Assembly (NCBI RefSeq): GCF_907164915.1
Contig: NC_061869.1
Location: 25,017,445 to 25,081,444 of the forward strand
Length of the DNA: 64,000 nt
From: Impatiens glandulifera
Taxonomy: Eukaryota; Streptophyta; Magnoliopsida; Ericales; Balsaminaceae
Reading direction: 5' to 3'
Below are positions 58,360-64,000 of this stretch, piece by piece. The translations under genes and the position numbers were made by a program. The notes under the pieces are model-generated. The model saw only the letters and a list, made by a program, of their open reading frames with translations. It was not told the DNA's origin and made no database searches. Every line of letters starts with the position of its first letter. The first letter of the stretch is position 1.

Positions 58360-61300
58360 CCAAGTATGATTCTGAAGTGAGAAAACTTAGCTTCCTGTAG
58401 ATGCTTTGTGAAGATATCGGTTACTTGTTGTTCTGTTGATACGTATTCCAACCGGATGTGCTTCAACATGACATGTTCCCGGATGAAGTGATGCCTTATG
58501 TCGATGTGCTTGGTTCTAGAATGTATAACCGGATTGTAAGTGATTGCATGACACTTGTGTTATCACAAAATATCGGAGACTCTTTGGCTGTGATACCGAA
58601 ATCCTTCAGTTGTTGTTGGATCCATAGAAGTTGTGAACAACAACTTCCGGCTGCCAGATATTCAGCTTCTGCGGTTGACGTGGCAACCGATGTCTGTTTT
58701 TTGATGTGCCATGAAACAAGCCGATCTCCTAGGAATTGGCATGTTCCACTGGTACTTTTTCTGTCAACTTTACAACCTGTATAATCTGCATCTGAGTAAC
58801 TTGTGAGGTTAAAAGATGAGTCCTTTGGATACCACAGACCGAATTTAGGAGTTCCCTTTAAGTATTTCAAGATTCGCTTTGCGGCTGTGTAATGAGACTA
58901 TTTTGGATTAGCCTGGAATCTTCCACACACACCGACCACATATAGTATATCCGGTCTACTTGTTGTCAGGTATAAGAGAGAACCGATAATTCCTCGGTAA
59001 GCTGTCAAGTCTAATGTCTGACCGTCATCATCCTTGTCCAATTTGACCGATGAGCTCATTGGGGTGGCGGCTGGCGAGCATGTATCCATCCCAAATTTCT
59101 TTAGAAGTTCCTTTGTGTATTTGGGTTGACTGATGAAAGTTTCTCCATCGAGTTGCTTAACTTGAAGACCTAGGAAGAAGCTTAATTCTCCCATCATATT
59201 CATTTCAAATTTGTTAGTCATCAAGGTTGAGAATTTATCACATAGCTTAGGATCGGTTGAACCGAAGATGATATCATCTACATATATTTGAACAAGTAGG
59301 ATATGTTCCTTTTTATCAAATTTAAATAGTGTTTTGTCCACCGAACCGATGGTGAAATCATGTTTTAACAAAAATGCATTTAGTGTATCATACCAAGCTC
59401 TAGGAGCTTGCTTTAAACCGTGGTATACATGATTGGGCAGATCAGCATTTTTGAAACCGGGTGGTTGTTCAACATATATTTCTTCACGTAGTTCACCATT
59501 CAAAAATGCACTTTTACATCCATTTGAAAAACCTTAAAGTTTTTGAAAGCGACAAAGGCCAGAAAATCCTAATGGCTTCAATCCTAGCTACAGGGGAAAA
59601 TGATTCTTCAAAATCAATGCCTTCTTCCTGTTTGTATCCTTGTGCCACTAATCTGGCTTTGTTCCTCGTGATCAAACCGTCTTCATTGAGTTTATTTCTA
59701 AATACCCATCTTGTTCCTATGACCGGTTGATCTTTCGGTCTAGGGACTAGGTACCAGACTTTATTACTCTCAAACTGGTTTAACTCTTCTTGCATTCCCA
59801 AGATCCAATCTGGATCTGACAATGCTTCATCCACTCTTTTCGGCTCAATCTGGGATATAAAAGCGGAATTGAAGTATTCCTCCAGGATTTGTCGCCTAGT
59901 TCGAACGGGTTCTGAAGGGTCACCTATAATTAGCTTAGGAGGATGATTTGTGTTCCTTTTAAGATTCGGTTCAGGAGTGTCTACCAAATCACTATTTACT
60001 TGATCAACGCTAGATATATCGGTAGGCTGAACAAGGATGTCAGACCGACCGATTTCCTCAGTTTGAACCGAGGTGTCAGCTTCCTGCCGTGTGACAGCTT
60101 GATCCGGCTGGGTTTCATCATTACCCATTTGGTCATGAACAAACTGTCTAAAAACCGGAATCTCATCTTCACTATCGGAGTGGATATTGTTGTTTTCCAA
60201 TCTGTTGTGTAGATCAAAGGATGATGCAGTGTTTCTTTCAACCGATTCATCGAAAACGACTTGAAGTGATTCCTCCACGGTTAAAGTTCTAGTGTTATAC
60301 ACTCTATAAGCTTTACTGACTGTTGAGTAACCTAACATGATCCCAATATCGGATTTTGCATCAAAAGCAGATAGGTAGGTTTTGCAATTTATGTCAATGT
60401 AGTATTTATAACCGAAAATCTTAAGATACTTAAGGTTAGAAATCCTATCAAAGTATACTTCATACGGTGTTTTGTTGTGAAATTTGTTAATTAGAGACCG
60501 GTTTTGTGTGTGACATGCAGTATTGATAGCCTCAGCCCATAATTTCTGGGCAATATCCGAATCAGCTATCATGGACCTTGCGGCTTCCTTGAGAGTTCAG
60601 TTTCTTCTCTCAGCCAGGCCGTTCTGTTGAGGAGTCCTAGCACTAGACAACTCGTGTCTAATACCGGATTCATCAAGGAATGCATTTAGAGTACTATTTG
60701 TAAATTCGGTTCCTCTATCACTCCTAATGCTATTGATGCGTGTTGATTTTTCATTTTGTAAACGTTTAAGCAGTGTAATCAAATTTGATGCGGTTTCACG
60801 ATTGGATGACAAGAATATTACCCATGTATACCTAGAATAATCATCAACAACTACCATAGTATAAAGCATACCTCCTAGGCTGACGACCCTAATCGGTCCA
60901 AATAGATCCATGTGAAGGAGATCTAAGCATCAGTTAGATTGAATGTGTCCCTTAGTCTTAAAGGTTGACTTAATTTGTTTACCCATTTGACATGCTGAAC
61001 AGACCTTATCCTTATTAAATAATATATCAGAAATTCCTTCAACTAGCTTTTTACCGCGGATATAGTTTAAGGTTTTCAGGTTTAAGTGGTTTAACCTCTT
61101 ATGCCACAGCCATGTTTGATCGGTTTTAGCCACCATGCAAACAGGGTATTCTACTTTATTTTTCCAATCTACCTTGTATATATTTCCTAACCTATTTCCG
61201 GTTAGTAGTATGATACCTTGAGAATTTTTAACTAAGCATGCATGTTTGAGGAATTCTACAGTGTATCCAACATCATACATTTGACTAATGCTTAACATGT

Positions 61301-61560
61301 TAAAATGTAGATTTTCAACTAAGAGTACATTATCAATTGTTAAATTACCATGGACAATCTTACCCTTGCCCACAGTTCTACCTTTTGAATTGTCACCGAA
61401 GGTGATCATTGCACCAGTTTCTATTCTGATGTCGGTTAGAAGATTGTTTTTCCCAGTCATGTGTCTGGAGCAACCGCTATCTAGGTACCATTCAGAGTTT
61501 CCTAGCCGTTTCTTCATATCCTGCAAAATATACATATTACAACTATTTGGTACCCACATT
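58360..61560 (-). pseudogene. Sirevirus-like pol (protease, integrase, RT, RNase H), broken
   Basis: The minus-strand frame from 61559 reads WYLDSGCSRHMTG (aspartic protease) and then WLWHKRLNHLNLKTL..CSACQMGK (GAG-pre-integrase zinc site). The integrase core has its three acidic residues in MDLFGP, RSDRGTEF and QQNGLAERRN (60911-60597). Stops lie at 60930-60932 and 60597-60599. Reverse transcriptase ([33 protein letters not shown]) changes frame near 59510 and continues with PRAWYDTLNAFL and the catalytic YVDD (about 59262-59287). A TAG stop lies at 58898-58900. RNase H follows (SYSDADYTGCKVDRKSTSG, STAEAEYLA), with a last frame change near 58540. All domains are present, so this is a recently decayed full pol. 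Confidence 0.92.
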
Positions 61561-61826
61561 TACTTGGGTCCACAAGCGATTAGTCCCTTAGGTATCCAAA
61601 CTTTGATGAGTCAGACAACTTTCCCGGTTATGGTTTTAACTAGTTTTCCTGCACTTGGTTTGGAGTCTTTCTGCTTTCCTAAAGGTGCCTTATTCAGAGG
61701 TGGCCTTTGGTTTAACCTATGTGGTTCGGCTTTCTTACCTTTGGGCCGGTTGGCTAACCTTTTCTCTAGGTGAAACCATTTTTCAAAGCTAGTTGGACTT
61801 ACGTAAGTTAGTTCGTCTTCCGGATA

Positions 61827-63294
61827 TTAAGCACTTAGTTCCTCTTCATCGGTTAAAGAGCTCTTGACGAACTTTACAAACGGGAGGTTGCCTTTTGTAA
61901 GCTTTATTCTGTCCGAATGGTTCCGGTTGGCGGATTCATTGTCTTTGTACCCAAGACCAAATTTGCATTTGGAATGTCTTTTGTACTTAGACATCTGGTT
62001 CACCATGTCACTGGATCTTTTCCATGCAGCTATTCTATACTGGATTCGGGACTCATCCTCTTCGGTCAGCTCTTGGACTGATTCCTCGAGCTGTGGTCTC
62101 AAAGAGTAGTTCCGGCGTTGTCTCGGTTTGTAGGATTCTATCAAGTTGAATGATTTTTGGTTCGGTCAAGGTAGGTGCTATGGGGTCGGTTCTAAAGTTC
62201 AGTTGGGTAGGTATTAATGTTAATAGGTTCTTATATTCTGTCACCATATCATTTAGTGCATTGAATAACTCATCTTTAGTAAATTCTTCACAGGGAGAGT
62301 CGAATACCTATTCCTCGTGTGCCATGAGGCATGTGAGTTCATCATCAGTCACTGTGAGCCCATAAGCTTCCTCCATCATTGGCTATCAGTGTTTTCTGAT
62401 CTTCACTTCCTTCACCGGTTTGTTGATAGTTATTTCGGTGATTCTGATCGTCTGGTCATCCCGTCTTGATTTTCTACATTCCCTTCTGAAATGTCCCAAA
62501 CAATTGCAGTTATAGCATCTAATATTAGATTTATCACCGTTGTTATAGTTGTTGTTGTTTGTCGGTTGGGTTCTCTTCATGAATCTGCCAAATTTTTGTG
62601 CAAGCATTGACATGGCATCCTCGGTGAACTGTTCAGCGGTTCTAATTGGTGTAGGAGCAGTCGGTTCTGTGGATGTGACCAATGCTCTAGTTGAGGTTGA
62701 GGCTGAGACTTCATCTTCAGTCCTAGATCTCATTTCAAACTCATATGCCTTAAGATCTTCGAATACGTCGTGTAGCTTCATCTTGCTTAGACAATTTGAT
62801 TCCCTCATCACCATTGTCTTTATATCCCATGTACTTGGAAGAGATCTTAACGCTTTCATGATGACTTCCTTGTTGTCATACTTCTTGCCAAGAGTTGATA
62901 GCTCGTCTATCACATCTGTGAACCGGTCATTGTTTCATCTTGATGTTTTCAAACTTATGGGTAGCCACCATTATCTTGTTTTCCTTGTTTCTTTCATTTC
63001 CCTCATGAATTTGAATCACCGCTTCCCATATTTTTTTGCAGTTTTGTAATCTCGAACCTTGCAAAACGTATTCCTGTCCAAACCGTTAGAGATGCGGTTT
63101 CTGGCATGGTTGTCCAGATTGTTTCTTCTCATGTCTTCAGTTGTCCAGTCCTTTCTGTCTTTATCAATCTTTACCGGTCCTACGGTCAGGATGAACTGCA
63201 TCTCGTCATCCATGGTGATTAAATGCAGGTGCATGCGTGCCTTCCAGTTGGCAAAGTCGTCACCTTCTAGCATTGGGGGCCTATCAAACGACAT
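61827..63294 (-). pseudogene. Sirevirus-like gag, broken
   Basis: Starts MSFDRPPMLEGDDFANWKAR at 63294 with the Copia gag N-terminus (DDEMQFILTVGP, NNLDNHARNRI). Two small shifts lie near 63020-62920. The main frame then runs to 62386 with LRSLPSTWDIKTMVM, a glutamine/asparagine-rich stretch and a CCHC zinc knuckle CYNCNCLGHFRREC. The gag tail (DDELTCLMAHEE, LNDMVTEYKN) and a basic linker (62144-61827) lead to the MWVPN junction with protease at 61559. The long gag tail before the protease is typical of Sirevirus-type elements. Confidence 0.85.
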
Positions 63295-63319
63295 GCTTGC
63301 TTGAGTATTGAAACTAACT

Positions 63320-63331
63320 GCTCTGATACCA
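63320..63331 (-). promoter_or_regulatory. Primer binding site of the 25S-inserted element
   Basis: The minus strand reads TGGTATCAGAGC two bases from the 5' LTR, complementary to initiator tRNA-Met. Confidence 0.92.
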
Positions 63332-63333
63332 AT

Positions 63334-64000
63334 TGTTAGGATCTAGGTCGCGGCTGGCGGACCGGGGTCTGGCCGGTTAGCGCGTCTCACTCAAAGGTTG
63401 GTGATTAATCCGGTTAGAGATTAACACCGGGGTTCCAATACTACACAAACTGTCACAAACCCTTGAACCGAGTTCAAGCGCAGAAGTGGTTTGTTTCAGG
63501 TTGAAGCAGCACACACACACTGAACGGACATAACCAGATTTAGATTAGGTCGGTTTGGAGTTGGGTGGGTCGGCTTTGGGACTTAGAAGGTCGGTTTAAG
63601 TGGGATCGTTTAGAATATTAGGCCAACAGAAAGTAAATAACAAGGTAGATTTTTATGGATGTTCGTAGATAAACTCCTACGTCACCCCTTCCTCTCGAAA
63701 CCGCGAGACGGATATTCACTAAGGAATACACAAACACAATCCGATCGAGACTTATGTTCTACTCGATAAACACTCGTACAATTCTCACCGAAATTGTAAT
63801 CACACTTCAAATAAACACTTAAGCTCTAGTTCTTGTATAGAGATAAACTTGCAATAAATATTAGAGCTTGTAGTTGGTAGAACTTATATCCGTTTTCACT
63901 TGTTGCTAGAGCTGCATTTATTCCTCTTGAGCTCCTTCTTTTATAGGTGAAATGTGCCAACGGTCACATTTCATTTCCTTGAGTTTGATTGGTTGAGTAG
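63334..64000 (-). repeat. 5' LTR of the 25S-inserted element (partial)
   Basis: Starts TGTTAGGATCTAGGTCGCGG and matches 51160 onward with few differences. It is cut by the window end after 667 bp. Confidence 0.9.

Larger units (their letters stand above)
51160..64000 (-). mobile_element. Large Sirevirus-like Copia element with three cargo genes, inserted in 25S rDNA
   Basis: The 3' LTR is at 51160-52394 and the 5' LTR begins at 63334 and runs off the window. If the LTRs are equal in length the element is about 13.4 kb. The minus-strand order is 5' LTR, primer binding site, gag (63294-62.0 kb), protease-integrase-reverse transcriptase-RNase H (61.6-58.4 kb), cargo genes A, B and C (57.8-52.8 kb), duplicated polypurine tracts and 3' LTR. 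Copia domain order, the gag tail shared with the 18S-inserted element and multiple polypurine tracts support the Sirevirus lineage. The left target duplication should be CCTGC (51155-51159); its partner lies outside the window. Confidence 0.9.

Noticed and set aside
62549..63049. Plus-strand frame of 166 codons
   Set aside because: It is the complement of the Sirevirus-like gag on the minus strand, which has a CCHC knuckle and gag motifs.

Overview
The window is plant nuclear DNA, almost certainly from a eudicot. It contains plant CACTA, hAT, Copia, Gypsy and LINE elements and a plant-type 35S ribosomal RNA unit with a Pol I promoter. I see no ordinary host protein gene. Everything that looks coding belongs to mobile elements, and nearly all of it is broken. 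From memory only, the proteins at 52.8-57.8 kb resemble hypothetical proteins common in Gesneriaceae (Lamiales); that placement is low confidence.

Layout from left to right. 1-2.19 kb is AT-rich non-coding DNA. 2.19-12.94 kb is a CACTA (En/Spm-like) element or compound of two partial copies, with minus-strand TNP2-type transposase and TnpA-like remnants and long arrays of subterminal repeats. 12.94-17.9 kb is non-coding DNA with a second family of subterminal-like repeats and a neat 775-bp hAT-type element (8-bp target duplication CATTGAAG). 17.94-23.2 kb is a degenerate ~52-bp hairpin-bearing tandem array split by a complete but decayed Copia element (target duplication GTCTC). 23.2-38.7 kb is a decayed Gypsy element with a 9.5-kb LINE inserted in it (15-bp target duplication).

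38.7-51.16 kb is a relic 35S rDNA unit on the minus strand: the 3' end of 25S, spacer subrepeats, a Pol I promoter, the 5' ETS, a full-length but mutated 18S and a few bases of ITS1. A Sirevirus-like Copia element (38.8-44.7 kb, target duplication CGAAC) interrupts the 18S. A second, much larger one (51.16 kb to beyond the window end) interrupts the 25S.

The most unusual object is that second element. Besides gag and pol it carries, between pol and the 3' LTR, three tandem paralogous genes (A, B and C). Each begins with a related domain and each has its own TATA-like box 60-100 bp upstream of its ATG. Gene C has a long additional linker and coiled-coil tail. Other points of note are an exceptionally long LINE ORF1 (about 1,640 codons) overlapping ORF2 by ATGA, a tRNA-Asp-like sequence inside both LTRs of the 18S-inserted element, palindromic LTR subrepeats whose number differs between the two LTRs, duplicated polypurine tracts, and nonsense mutations that fit cytosine deamination in silenced DNA.
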